Positions 25,879-34,639 of a stretch of DNA of 64,000 nt are shown piece after piece. The translations under genes and the position numbers were made by a program. The stretch comes from Variovorax gossypii. Its GTDB lineage: Bacteria > Pseudomonadota > Gammaproteobacteria > Burkholderiales > Burkholderiaceae_C. The notes under the pieces are model-generated. The model was given only the letters and a program-made list of their open reading frames with translations. It did no database searches and had not been told where the DNA came from. The DNA is taken from NCBI RefSeq assembly GCF_003965815.1, contig NZ_RXOE01000002.1:1488001-1552000 (forward strand). The letters run 5' to 3'. The number at the start of each line of letters is the position of its first letter. The first letter of the stretch is position 1.

Positions 25879-26985
25879 ATGCTCAAACAACTTGGATCGG
25901 CCGTGCTGTCGGACGACCTGCCGCGCAGCCGCTGGCTAAGTCTTCTGCTGGCTCTCATCGCGCTGTATCTGATCACCGTACCCTTCTTGATGCCCGGCGC
26001 GCGCATGATGAACGTGGCGGTGACCATCGTCGTCTTCGTGGTACTCGTCGGCAGCTTCGACTTGCTGCTGGGCTACGCGGGGATGGTCAGCTTCGCACAC
26101 GCCATGTTCTACGGCATCGGCGCATATGGCGTTGGCATCGCATTTCATCTCAAGGGCCCGAACTGGGCGGCGCTAGGCATGGGAATTGGCGCGGCGATGG
26201 GGGTGTCACTGACGCTCGCAGTGCTGCTGGGGCTGATCTCGCTGCGCGTCAAAACCATCTTCTATGCCATGACGACCATGGCAGCAGCTTCCGCATTCGG
26301 CGCCGTCGTGCTGCGCTGGAGCGATCTGACCGGCGGTGACGACGGCCGCAGCTTCCGCGTGCCCGAGCTCCTCATGCCCGGTATGCGGCAGCTGGAGATC
26401 GCAGGCTTCGCTGTGAGCTTCAACGGGCGCACGCTCAGCTACTTCCTGATCATTGCGGCCTGCACATTCTTGTTCCTGCTGATGCTGCGCATCGTCAACT
26501 CTCGCTTCGGTCGCGTACTGCAAGCTATGCGAGAGAACGAGTTCCGCGCCGAGGCCATTGGCTATCGCACTCTGATCTACCGCTTGGCAGTCAGCATCAT
26601 CGCTGCCCTGCTCGCTACCACGGCCGGCGTGCTGATGGCACTTTGGATGCGCTATGTGGGGCCGCAGACCTCGGTGGGCTTCAACGTCATGCTCAACATC
26701 CTGCTGATGGCGGTGATCGGCGGTCTGGGCACCGTCTATGGAGCGGTGCTGGGCGTCGTGATCTTCGTGGCGGCCGAAAACTATCTGCAGTCGCTGCTGG
26801 CCGTGACCGCCCCCCATGCGAGTGGCATTCCTGTCCTCAATCACTTCCTCGAACCCGACCGCTGGATGCTGTGGTTCGGCGGCCTGTTCGTGCTGGCGGT
26901 CTATTTCTTCCCGAACGGACTCGTGGGCCGGCTTCGCGAATGGGCTTCACGGCGCAGGCGCACAGCCCCCATGCATGTCTCATGA
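25879..26985 (+). CDS. livM: LivM-type ABC transporter permease
   Basis: 368 residues with about nine hydrophobic segments. Signature 'LLGYAGMVSFAHAMFYGIGAYGVGIAF' near 55-85 and coupling loop 'RVLQAMRENEFRAEAIGYRTL' near 213-233 are typical of LivM. It begins 13 bases after livH behind an AAAAGGAA tract. The acyl-CoA ligase starts 28 bases after its stop, tying transport to CoA activation. Confidence 0.93.
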   Translation: MLKQLGSAVLSDDLPRSRWLSLLLALIALYLITVPFLMPGARMMNVAVTIVVFVVLVGSFDLLLGYAGMVSFAHAMFYGIGAYGVGIAFHLKGPNWAALGMGIGAAMGVSLTLAVLLGLISLRVKTIFYAMTTMAAASAFGAVVLRWSDLTGGDDGRSFRVPELLMPGMRQLEIAGFAVSFNGRTLSYFLIIAACTFLFLLMLRIVNSRFGRVLQAMRENEFRAEAIGYRTLIYRLAVSIIAALLATTAGVLMALWMRYVGPQTSVGFNVMLNILLMAVIGGLGTVYGAVLGVVIFVAAENYLQSLLAVTAPHASGIPVLNHFLEPDRWMLWFGGLFVLAVYFFPNGLVGRLREWASRRRRTAPMHVS

Positions 26986-27013
26986 CTTCTACGACCTTCT
27001 CACAGAACCTTCC

Positions 27014-28627
27014 ATGACACTCAAGAACAGTCTCTACGACGTCTTCCTCGAGTCGGCGCAGCGCCACGTCGATAGGCCCTTTCTCGTTGTGCCAAGCCGT
27101 CACGCCCAGTCCTGGGATGCGCCGCGTGAACTGAGCTATGCAAGAGCACTGGCCCAGATCGAGGCCATGGCTGCACACTACCGTGCCAAGGGCATCCGGG
27201 CCGGCGACCGCGTGGCTCTGGCATTCGAGTCCCGTCCGCATTATTTCATTCACTACCTGGCGCTCAACGGCCTGGGCGCCTGCGTGGTGCCGTTGAACAC
27301 CGACCTGACAGTGCCGGAGCTGGCCTACCAGATCGGGCATGCCAGATGCGGTGCGGTGGTCGGCCTGTCCACGGTGGAGGCCTTGCTCGCCCAGTCCATC
27401 GCCGCAACGGGCCTGCCGATCACGCTCTCCATCGATGGGCCGCAGGATCTGGGCGACATCTGGCGCGCGCAGTTGCCGCCAGCAGCGGACAACCCGATGC
27501 AGCGCAGCGCAGCCATCCTCTATACCTCGGGCACCACAGGCAAGCCCAAGGGCTGTGTACTGAGCAATGTCTATCTGCAGGAGGCCGCGGCCTACAACGC
27601 CAGCCTCGCGGGCGAAATCGCGATCGCCGAAGGCAGCGAACGGATGATGAACCCGCTTCCGCTGTACCACATGAATTCGATGGTCTCCACGGCGGGTGCC
27701 GTGATCCTTCGCGGTGCCTCCTTCGTATTGCCAGGGCGCTTCAGCGGCACCCATTGGTGGAAGGATGTGGTGGAAACCGGGGCGACCCGCTTCAACTACC
27801 TCGGGATCATGATTCCGGCCTTGCTCTCCTTGCCCGAGGCGCCCGAAGAGAAACAGCACCAGGTGCGCTTTGCCTTCGGTGCAGGCGTGGATCCAGCGGC
27901 CCATCGGCGGTTCGAGGAGCGTTTCGGGATCCGCCTGATGGAAGTGTGGGGGATGACTGAGACGGGGCGTTTTCTCATCGTGGACAAAGAGCCTCGCCAT
28001 ATCGATACCCGTGCCTGCGGCCGGGCGCTGCCGGGACTGCAGGCACGGATCGTCGACGATCAAGGGCAGCCCCTGCCCGACGGTGCCGTCGGAGAACTCG
28101 TGGTGCGCCACAGCCAGGAAAGACCACGGCACGGATTCTTCGACGGGTATCTCGATGATGCTGCGGCCACCGAAGCGGCCTGGTCGGGAGACTGGTTTCA
28201 CAGCGGTGACCTGTGCACGCGCTCAGCCGATGGCATGTTCACGTTTGTGGATCGTCGAAAGAACATCGTTCGACGCAGCGGCGAGAACATCTCCAGCGCC
28301 GAAGTCGAAGCGGCACTCGCCGAAAGCCCGTTGGTGGCGCAAGCGGCGGTTCTGTCGGTCCCCGACGCGTTGCGCGATGAAGAAGTCCTGGCTTGCGTCG
28401 TGCCGGTTGCCGGATCGTTGCCTGGCCCGACCTTGGCCCGGCAGATCTTCGACCACGTCGCCGCTCGGCTGGCCTATTACAAGGTGCCCGGCTGGGTCTA
28501 CTTCGTGGACGCACTGCCGGTCACGGGGACCCAGAAGATCCAGAAGCACCTGATCTTTCCTCACGGGTTCGAACCGGATGTGGAAGGCCTGCACGACATG
28601 CGACAACACAAGAAATGGAAGAAATGA
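27014..28627 (+). CDS. AMP-dependent acyl-CoA synthetase/ligase, copy 2
   Basis: 537 residues from the ATG at 27014; an ATG at 26975 overlapping livM is possible but adds 13 residues absent from the paralogue. ATP loop 'LYTSGTTGKPKGC' (169-181), 'EVWGMTETG', 'WFHSGDLCTRSADGMFTFVDRR' and a C-terminal lysine in 'TGTQKIQKH' are intact. It is the same length as, and closely similar to, the ligase at 17115-18728. Its stop overlaps the VOC gene start (ATGA). It probably converts the imported acid to its CoA thioester. Confidence 0.93.
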   Translation: MTLKNSLYDVFLESAQRHVDRPFLVVPSRHAQSWDAPRELSYARALAQIEAMAAHYRAKGIRAGDRVALAFESRPHYFIHYLALNGLGACVVPLNTDLTVPELAYQIGHARCGAVVGLSTVEALLAQSIAATGLPITLSIDGPQDLGDIWRAQLPPAADNPMQRSAAILYTSGTTGKPKGCVLSNVYLQEAAAYNASLAGEIAIAEGSERMMNPLPLYHMNSMVSTAGAVILRGASFVLPGRFSGTHWWKDVVETGATRFNYLGIMIPALLSLPEAPEEKQHQVRFAFGAGVDPAAHRRFEERFGIRLMEVWGMTETGRFLIVDKEPRHIDTRACGRALPGLQARIVDDQGQPLPDGAVGELVVRHSQERPRHGFFDGYLDDAAATEAAWSGDWFHSGDLCTRSADGMFTFVDRRKNIVRRSGENISSAEVEAALAESPLVAQAAVLSVPDALRDEEVLACVVPVAGSLPGPTLARQIFDHVAARLAYYKVPGWVYFVDALPVTGTQKIQKHLIFPHGFEPDVEGLHDMRQHKKWKK

Positions 28628-29043
28628 GTCACCAAGAACAGACCGTAAGACCCGGGGTCTATCTGCACCACGTGCACATGGTTACCCATGACATGGAGAG
28701 AACCTGCGGCTTCTACATCGAACACTTCGGCGGCAAGATCGTGTTCGACGATCTCATCGACGGCGACCGCAATGTCTTCATGGTTGTGGGCAAGGGACGA
28801 CTGCACTTCTTCGAGTCGAGAAAGAGTCCACCACCCGAGCGCAATGCCTTCCACCATCTGGGCATGATGGTGGAGGATCTGGACGACTTCGTCGGAAGAT
28901 TGCGACGCTCCGGCGTTGCTGTAAGCGAGATCGTGCGCACACCCGGAGGAGGTTTTGCCATGACCTCGGGACCGGATAACGTCAAGATAGAACTGTTCGA
29001 GGTGAGGGATCCGGTAGCGCGTCGAAATTTCGTGGACGAGTGA
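28624..29043 (+). CDS. VOC-superfamily protein, copy 2
   Basis: 139 residues, start overlapping the ligase stop by four bases. 'LHHVHMVTHDMERTCGFYIEHFGGKIVFDD', 'NVFMVVGKGRLHFFES', 'FHHLGMMVEDLDDFVGRLRRSG' and 'FAMTSGPDNVKIELFEV' match the copy at 16598-17071 segment by segment. Putative metal ligands are conserved (His in 'HHVHM', His in 'FHHLG', Glu in 'IELFE'). Tight coupling to the ligase suggests it acts on the CoA thioester, for example as an epimerase, or on a ring-cleavage step. Confidence 0.88.
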   Translation: MSHQEQTVRPGVYLHHVHMVTHDMERTCGFYIEHFGGKIVFDDLIDGDRNVFMVVGKGRLHFFESRKSPPPERNAFHHLGMMVEDLDDFVGRLRRSGVAVSEIVRTPGGGFAMTSGPDNVKIELFEVRDPVARRNFVDE

Positions 29044-29061
29044 TGCGCATTGCGGACGCTA

Positions 29062-29670
29062 TCACTCGATCTTCGCAATGTAGTCCTGATTGAGATTCAT
29101 CATCGAGAGGGCCACGGCTTCGGCACTCTGGTGCTCGAAGGCATCGCCGGTCGCAGCCTTCTCGAGTGCAAGCCCCAGCACAGAGGCCCAGAATGCCCGT
29201 GTCACCATCTCGGGACTGGTGCGGATTTTCCATCGATGCCGCGACAGGGTCTCAAGCAGTGTGGCCTCGCCGACGGCATGCAGCCTGTCCAGCGCGCTCT
29301 GGATGCTGGGGCGGAGAGCAGCCTTGTTGCGCGCCATCAGCATCGCTTCGGCGAACATCATGACCGAGGACGCACCAGGTCCCAGCAGGCTGGCGATCAG
29401 GATGCGCGCGTGCGACTCGATAGAATCCGCATGAACTGCCGCTTGCTCCGCATGACGCGCTGCCCGCAGGATGGCCAGACCGCTGGCTTCGGCGAACAGC
29501 GCATCCTTGCTGCCGAAATGATGCGTGACCTGATTGGGGTAACCACCGATCTGGTTTGCGATGGCGGCCATGGTCACAGGCTCATAGCCCTGCTCCACGA
29601 AAAGCGCCAGTGCGGCCTCGCGCAACGCCGCTCGCGTCTGACGTCCTGCTTCACGGCCGGGGCGAGTCAT
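29062..29670 (-). CDS. TetR-family regulator, tandem copy A
   Basis: 202 residues. The helix-turn-helix is 'ALALFVEQGYEPVTMAAIANQIGGYPNQVTHHFGSKDALF' (about 18-57). The C-terminal half matches the neighbouring TetR protein, for example 'MMFAEAMLMARNKAALRPSIQSALDRLHAVGEA' and 'VTRAFWASVLGLALEKAATGDAFEHQSAEAVALSMMNLN'. It is convergent with the VOC gene, 18 bases away. A probable repressor of the Liv/ligase/VOC operon. Confidence 0.92.
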   Translation of the reverse strand: MTRPGREAGRQTRAALREAALALFVEQGYEPVTMAAIANQIGGYPNQVTHHFGSKDALFAEASGLAILRAARHAEQAAVHADSIESHARILIASLLGPGASSVMMFAEAMLMARNKAALRPSIQSALDRLHAVGEATLLETLSRHRWKIRTSPEMVTRAFWASVLGLALEKAATGDAFEHQSAEAVALSMMNLNQDYIAKIE

Positions 29671-30307
29671 ACTTTTTTTCGCCAGGGGCGTTGTCCAGAT
29701 TGATCATGAGGCGTGCCACGGCTTCGGCGCTTTCCTGTTCGAAGGCCTTTCCCATCGCTGCTTTTTGCAGCGCCAGTCCAAAGATGGAAGCCCAGAACGA
29801 GCGCGTGATGACGCTTGGCGCCACGCGAGTTCTCCATCCGGTTCGCATCAACGTGAGCACCATCGCGGCCTCGCCAGCATCGTTGAGCTGGTGCAGCGTC
29901 GCCTTGATTCGCGTGCTCAGATGTGGCTTGCGGCGAGCCAGCAACATGGCTTCGGCAAAGAGCATGACGGTGCCAGAGCTGGGACCGAGAAGGTTGCTGA
30001 TGAGCAGACGCGTATGTTCCTCGACAGACGCGCTGTTGAGCGAACTCTTCTCAGCTTGCTTGGCGGCACGCAGCATGGCCTGCGAGGCGGCCTCGACAAA
30101 CAACCCCTCCTTGCCTCCGAAATGGTAGGTCACATGGTTTGGGAAGGCCTTGGCTGCCTTGGCAAGTTGCGAAACAGAGACTCCTTCGAAGCCGTGCCGC
30201 AGGAAGTGGGGAATGGCTGCTTCAATGAGGACATCGCGTGTGGCAGTGCCATTGCCGCGCGGCCTGCTCTGCGCGCGGGAAGCGAAAGGGGGTAAGGAGG
30301 CACTCAT
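29651..30307 (-). CDS. TetR-family regulator, tandem copy B
   Basis: 218 residues from the ATG at 30307; a longer frame would add 42 unrelated residues. The helix-turn-helix is 'AAIPHFLRHGFEGVSVSQLAKAAKAFPNHVTYHFGGKEGLF'. Its last 20 bases overlap the start of copy A, so the two are translationally coupled. The ligand domain is clearly homologous to copy A ('FAEAMLLARRKPHLSTRIKATLHQLNDAGEA', 'ITRSFWASIFGLALQKAAMGKAFEQ'). The pair may form heterodimers or read two ligands. Confidence 0.9.
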   Translation of the reverse strand: MSASLPPFASRAQSRPRGNGTATRDVLIEAAIPHFLRHGFEGVSVSQLAKAAKAFPNHVTYHFGGKEGLFVEAASQAMLRAAKQAEKSSLNSASVEEHTRLLISNLLGPSSGTVMLFAEAMLLARRKPHLSTRIKATLHQLNDAGEAAMVLTLMRTGWRTRVAPSVITRSFWASIFGLALQKAAMGKAFEQESAEAVARLMINLDNAPGEKKYDSPRP

Positions 30308-30533
30308 TCTCGGGTAGGTTCTTGCAGGCGCGCGGCCTGGAGATATTGTGCCGCCAGTGCGAGGAGCAGGCCCGCACAGATTGAAGAAGTCGTGTCGTCG
30401 GACATGCCCACAGAAGCGGTCGGCAACCATCACGCAAACGTAATTTTGGCCGCAGCGCTTACCCAGTCATGGCGCAAGACTTGCACGCGAAGGGGGCACA
30501 AGTCCTCCGCGTGGAGCGCCACCGGCCGCAGCT

Positions 30534-30914
30534 GAACGCCATCAGCTGTCCAATAGAATCGAACTGCTTCACGAAGCTGATTTCGCTGGCGGGATACAGA
30601 GCCGGCGATACCAGCGAAGTCGATGCGAGCACGTAGATGGTGTAGCCGTCCGCTGGCGCCGTGAGTGCTTCCGGCACTGCACAGTGCCTGCCGGGCCGTT
30701 CTTGTTGTCGACATACACCGCCTGACCGAGTGCGGTACCGAGGCCGTCGGCGACGCTGCGTGCCACGATGTCCGCTGGCGTGCCTGCTGTCCAGGGGGCA
30801 AGCATCCGGATTGGTTTGTTGGGATATCGGTCCTGAGCGAAGCCCACCGAGCATGTCGCAATGCCGCTGGTTGCACCAATCAACCAGCAGCTGGCGACGA
30901 TTGAGTCGAGTCAT
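30534..30914 (-). pseudogene. Truncated, frameshifted TctC/Bug solute-binding protein gene
   Basis: The TctC N-terminal half can be read only by changing frame twice: start 'MTRLNRRQLLVDW', then in another frame 'FAQDRYPNKPIRMLAPWTAG', 'TPADIVARSVADGLGTALGQ', 'AVYVDNKNGPAGTVQ', then back to 'ALTAPADGYTIYVLASTSLV'. Similarity stops around residue 127 of about 320, so the C-terminal lobe is lost. It overlaps the end of the LuxR-type gene by four bases. Confidence 0.82.
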
Positions 30915-31801
30915 CCAGGACCGGATTCAGGCACCACGCCCGACTCGATCTGGGCCTTCGCTCTCAAAGTCTCGACAGGTAATCGTGGTGTGCTCTGCGT
31001 CTTCCAAGTCGCCAGCGGCAGCTTCCACAGCGGCGGCATCTGCGAGAACGGCGGCACGGTGTGGACGAGCTTGGCCAGGGCCAGCCGGCTGTCGGTGCCG
31101 ATCTTGCTGAAGATGGCCTTCAGGTGAGCCTTCACGGTGTCCAGGCTGACGCTCATGGCGTTGGCGATGGCGTCGTTCGAGTTGCCCTCCGCGATCCACA
31201 CGGCAACCTCGACCTGGCGCTGCGTCAGCTCGGGAAAGGCATAGCGGAGGCGGTCGGCCGCGGGGAGCTTGTCGACGGTGCGCTGCTGCGCCTGGCGGTA
31301 GGCGCGCAGCACGTGCCCTCGGTAGATCTGCAGCCGGTCGCGCTCCGCGTCGCTGTATGCCGGGCGACCGACGACGCGGTGCGCGCTCAGGTCCAGCGAG
31401 TATTCGCCGTGCAGCATCAGCACGCCCATGATGCGGTGGGCGTTCGATGGCAGGAACACCTCGCGGGCCATGGGCAGCGCCATGAACTCCTCGTCGGTGA
31501 AGACGTCCGATTCGCGCACCGCGCGCTCGCCGAAGAAGGCCGGGTCCTTCTGCCAGAACGGATGGCTGCCGGCATGGCGTGCATAGGCCTGGAATGCCGT
31601 CGCGCGCCGGGCCGGGTCTTCCTCGATCGACAGCAACGCGCGCAGCTCGCCGCTGCGATGGTGCACCTCCGTCCAGCCGACCACGTCGGAGTCCGTCAGT
31701 CGGGTCACGCTTTCGAAGAGCAGGGGCGGCAGGGTCAGCAGGTCGGGCTCGGCCTCGTAGAGGCGAACGATCTCCTGCAGCAGGAGCGGGTCGGTGTTCA
31801 T
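30911..31801 (-). CDS. LuxR-type helix-turn-helix transcriptional regulator
   Basis: 296 residues. An N-terminal region of about 190 residues has no family I recognise with certainty (GAF-like at best). It is followed by a LuxR helix-turn-helix at about 194-250: 'FPELTQRQVEVAVWIAEGNSNDAIANAMSVSLDTVKAHLKAIFSKIG'. The last 45 residues are Pro/Thr-rich. There is no receiver domain and no autoinducer synthase nearby, so this is not a classical response regulator or quorum-sensing pair. The target is unknown. Confidence 0.87.
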   Translation of the reverse strand: MNTDPLLLQEIVRLYEAEPDLLTLPPLLFESVTRLTDSDVVGWTEVHHRSGELRALLSIEEDPARRATAFQAYARHAGSHPFWQKDPAFFGERAVRESDVFTDEEFMALPMAREVFLPSNAHRIMGVLMLHGEYSLDLSAHRVVGRPAYSDAERDRLQIYRGHVLRAYRQAQQRTVDKLPAADRLRYAFPELTQRQVEVAVWIAEGNSNDAIANAMSVSLDTVKAHLKAIFSKIGTDSRLALAKLVHTVPPFSQMPPLWKLPLATWKTQSTPRLPVETLRAKAQIESGVVPESGPG

Positions 31802-31998
31802 GACTACTCTTTCGGGTAATTGAATCGTCCTGTTGCAAATCTTGCAGTGGCTCCGTCATGTCTCCGGAATGGCTTCCTGCTTGTACAGCGGCAGGTGATC
31901 AAGGTACTTCGCTACCAGCACCTGCGCGAGCAGGCCGGATGTCGAGCGCCCCACCTCGTCGTATTCGTGAGTTGTCGGAACTCCGGACTTGCGGCGTC

Positions 31999-32790
31999 TC
32001 ATGCGCATTCGGGCGACAAGCTGTCCAGTACCTGGATCAAGCGCTCCACTAGCCGGGTGGAGTATGGCTGAGCTGGGTGAATGACGTCTGCCATTTCTCC
32101 CACGCGAAGTGGCACACTGCCCCAGTCGGCGAAGGGAACCGATAGATCTGCGGCCACTCGCCGAACAATCGCATCCCCTCGCGCACGTATGTCAGCGCCA
32201 CCTAGCGTTTGCGATAGGCCTGTCAAAATTACATGACGTCCCTCGGCCTTGGCGCTCACTACCATGGATCGCAAGGCGGTCTCTAACGGCAAGTTCTGGA
32301 GGGAATCATTCAGCCCATGTTCGATGATCACGATGCGACCTATTCGTGCTTCGTTTTCAAACGAACCTGATCGTGCGCTCGCAGTTTCTCCATTGACGGT
32401 GCGATCGATAACGTGGTACCGAGGACGCATGCGCTGCAGTGCGGCCGCCGGAGGTTCCACGAGACGCCGATCCCCAAGATAGCCTCCATGAAGAATGGAG
32501 TCGCCGTAGAGTTCGACGCTGCAGGAGCGACCTAATGCCGGCGAATCATCGGCAGCGGCTTTCTTATGCCGCGGATTGAGACCGTGAGGCTGATCCATGG
32601 ACTGGACCAGAGATGATGGTGTGGGGTTGTTGACGCGATCTTCGACTGGTGCAACACGGGACTGAGAGCAACCGCAAGAGAATACTGCGCTCACGACGAG
32701 CGCGCACAGTTTGATCGATGCTGCCTTACCCCCGTTGGAGTCACGTCGCTTGTGATCCCTCCCTTTTTGGGGAAAGGACCGGATTGTCAT
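31999..32790 (-). CDS. SGNH/GDSL-family hydrolase, predicted lipoprotein
   Basis: 263 residues from the ATG at 32790. A basic N terminus precedes a hydrophobic stretch and cysteines at 39 and 41 ('AVFSCGC'), suggesting a lipoprotein signal. SGNH blocks are present: 'LYGDSILHGG' (nucleophile Ser98), 'HGLNDS' (block III) and 'DVIHP' (catalytic Asp and His near the C terminus). Such enzymes cleave esters of lipids, acyl chains or glycans. It starts four bases after the MlaA-family gene, so they form an operon and probably act together at the cell envelope. Confidence 0.85.
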   Translation of the reverse strand: MTIRSFPQKGRDHKRRDSNGGKAASIKLCALVVSAVFSCGCSQSRVAPVEDRVNNPTPSSLVQSMDQPHGLNPRHKKAAADDSPALGRSCSVELYGDSILHGGYLGDRRLVEPPAAALQRMRPRYHVIDRTVNGETASARSGSFENEARIGRIVIIEHGLNDSLQNLPLETALRSMVVSAKAEGRHVILTGLSQTLGGADIRARGDAIVRRVAADLSVPFADWGSVPLRVGEMADVIHPAQPYSTRLVERLIQVLDSLSPECA

Positions 32791-32794
32791 GGCC

Positions 32795-33694
32795 TTAGTC
32801 ACTGGCGTTCCGCAGATCTGCATGAATCTGCTGATTGCGTCGCTGAGCCCAAACATCGCGCACGAAGATGTAGTCGTCGATGGCGTCGCGACGGAACCTG
32901 TCGAGGGGCAGCAATTGGGTTCGCCCGTCGATGGTCTCTAGTACCTGAAGTCCAATGAGCGCACCACTTTCCTGGATCTGGTTTATGGGGGATAGAGCTT
33001 GATCACTGACCAAGCCAATCGTGTCCCGTATGGTTCGGGGGCCAAAAATTGGCACTACCAGATAACGTGAATCTTCCCAGCCCCAGGTTGCTAGCGTCTG
33101 CCCGAAATCTGCGCTATGCCGCTTCGGCATACCAAGCTGGGCGGCAGGATCAAACACGCCGCCAATACCGACCGTGGTATTGGTGACAAATCGCCCCAAC
33201 GATTGAGCGGCGTGACCAAAGCGCCCCTGCAAGACTTCATTCAATATTGTTACTGGTGAACCCAGGTTGGCGAAGAAACGCGATACACCAGCCTTTGCCC
33301 CGTCCGGAACGACCTCGTCATAGCCAACTGCCAGAGGGCGGAGAACGAGCCTGTCCGCCCTGGTGTTGAAGCCGTGGACCTTGCGGTTGAAATTCTCCCA
33401 AGGGTCCTGCACAGGCAATTTGGTGCTGATCAAATCGGGATCCGAATCGACCAGATTCGACGTTTCTGCTTCAGCGGTGATTGCGCTGCCCGACGCTGCG
33501 CCAGAGTGCAGCATTGCGCTTTTCGAATCTCGGGCATCGGAGCTTTCCAGTGCAATGACTGTGGTCGCGTCGAGGGGAGCCGTGATCATCATCACTGGGG
33601 TCGTAGGCGCGTCCGGGTATTTCTCAACGGCGTGGGCCTGTGCGCTGGTGACCATCAGCATGACGATCAGTAAAGAAAGCCTGGGTGTTTTCAT
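32795..33694 (-). CDS. mlaA: MlaA/VacJ-family phospholipid-transport protein
   Basis: 299 residues from the ATG at 33694, preceded by GGAAGGTG. The family core begins at 'DPWENFNRKVHGFNTRADRLVLRPLAVGYDEVVPDGAKAGVSRFFANLGSP' and continues through 'RFVTNTTVGIGGVFDPAAQLGMP' and 'DFGQTLATWGW'. MlaA removes mislocalised phospholipids from the outer leaflet of the outer membrane. Unusual features are the lack of a lipobox Cys (the signal ends 'TSAQAHA') and a linker of about 70 residues before the core. No mlaBCDEF genes are adjacent; its partner here is an SGNH hydrolase. Confidence 0.88.
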   Translation of the reverse strand: MKTPRLSLLIVMLMVTSAQAHAVEKYPDAPTTPVMMITAPLDATTVIALESSDARDSKSAMLHSGAASGSAITAEAETSNLVDSDPDLISTKLPVQDPWENFNRKVHGFNTRADRLVLRPLAVGYDEVVPDGAKAGVSRFFANLGSPVTILNEVLQGRFGHAAQSLGRFVTNTTVGIGGVFDPAAQLGMPKRHSADFGQTLATWGWEDSRYLVVPIFGPRTIRDTIGLVSDQALSPINQIQESGALIGLQVLETIDGRTQLLPLDRFRRDAIDDYIFVRDVWAQRRNQQIHADLRNASD

Positions 33695-34126
33695 TTCACC
33701 TTCCATTCATTCAAATATGAAGTGTTGCGGGCGTACAGAAGTTCATGTAGCTCGTGTTTGGAGTAGAGGCCTCAATGGTGGAGACGCATATCTCCGCTGA
33801 GGCGTAGAACTCCGATCCTTGCTGTTGTCGTCTTACTGCGTACTTACCGCGTTGGTGCTCTCTTTTCGGCTCATTCGGCTTTCTTAGTCCGCCTGTTGTT
33901 CAGCTGCGACCGTTGAAAGAGGTGCACTATGGTTATGCATTCACCGATGGTCTTGGTAGTGATGTAGTGCTGGAACGGCGGATTGATTGCACATGCGCTG
34001 TGCTTTCTTCTGAGCCCGAGCCAGACTCTCTTTGCCACACTTCCGCCGCCCGCTCCAATTGGTAAGTACGCCGTAATGCATTGCGAAGGAAGATCCGTGT
34101 CTTCAACATTTGATGTGGAAGCTTCC
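33695..34126. other. 432-base stretch without a recognisable gene
   Basis: It lies between the start of the mlaA operon (minus) and a doubtful small plus-strand gene. A minus-strand open frame at 33933-34238 has plausible composition ('LKTRIFLRNALRRTYQLERAAEVW') but no ribosome site and no family match I can name. The promoter of the mlaA operon should lie here. Confidence 0.4.
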
Positions 34127-34525
34127 ATGCAACTATCGCGTCTGCGCTTTCGTGTTCGCTCGCGTCTGCGTCAACCTTCAAGGATTCTTTCGGCCTTTCT
34201 TGCACGCAGGTTGACGATCTCGGCACTTGCTCATGCACTGTGTGTGCCGTCAGTTGCCTTAGCCAACCAGGCTGCGGCAGAGATGATCGATGAATGCGCC
34301 GGATCGGTCTGGGAAGTTGAGGCCATTTGTGTCACGAGGCAGAGGCCATTCGCAGAAGCCAAGCACAGCGTGTTCTCCCGAACGCTTAAGCACGTTGATA
34401 TCGATCCGGAGCAAGTGGGCTGGCGCAACGGCGCCACGGAAGTCAATGCCAACGTGCTTGGAGATGCATCCGTTCGTGGCAAAGGCCAACCTGCCCCGCA
34501 TGAGCGAAAAGGGGCTTTCTCATGA
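34127..34525 (+). CDS. Possible small exported protein, unknown
   Basis: A 132-residue frame starting at 34127 begins with a basic stretch and a hydrophobic segment ending 'CVPSVALANQ', which could be a signal peptide, followed by about 80 polar residues ('EMIDECAGSVWEVEAICVTRQRPFAEAKHSVFSRTLKHVD'). There is no clear ribosome site and other frames are open across the same bases. I recognise no family. It could equally be a remnant. Confidence 0.3.
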   Translation: MQLSRLRFRVRSRLRQPSRILSAFLARRLTISALAHALCVPSVALANQAAAEMIDECAGSVWEVEAICVTRQRPFAEAKHSVFSRTLKHVDIDPEQVGWRNGATEVNANVLGDASVRGKGQPAPHERKGAFS

Positions 34526-34639
34526 GGCGTCGATTGGCCGCGATGCGACTACTGCCGGGGCGGCTTTCAGCAGATATTGAGCGGGGACTCGTGCCGTCGG
34601 AATCCGTTCCACACGTGTAGAGGAAGAAGGGGTAGCAGC

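Noticed and set aside
26837..28201. Minus-strand open frame of 454 codons
   Set aside because: Antisense to the second acyl-CoA ligase, whose motifs are complete on the plus strand.
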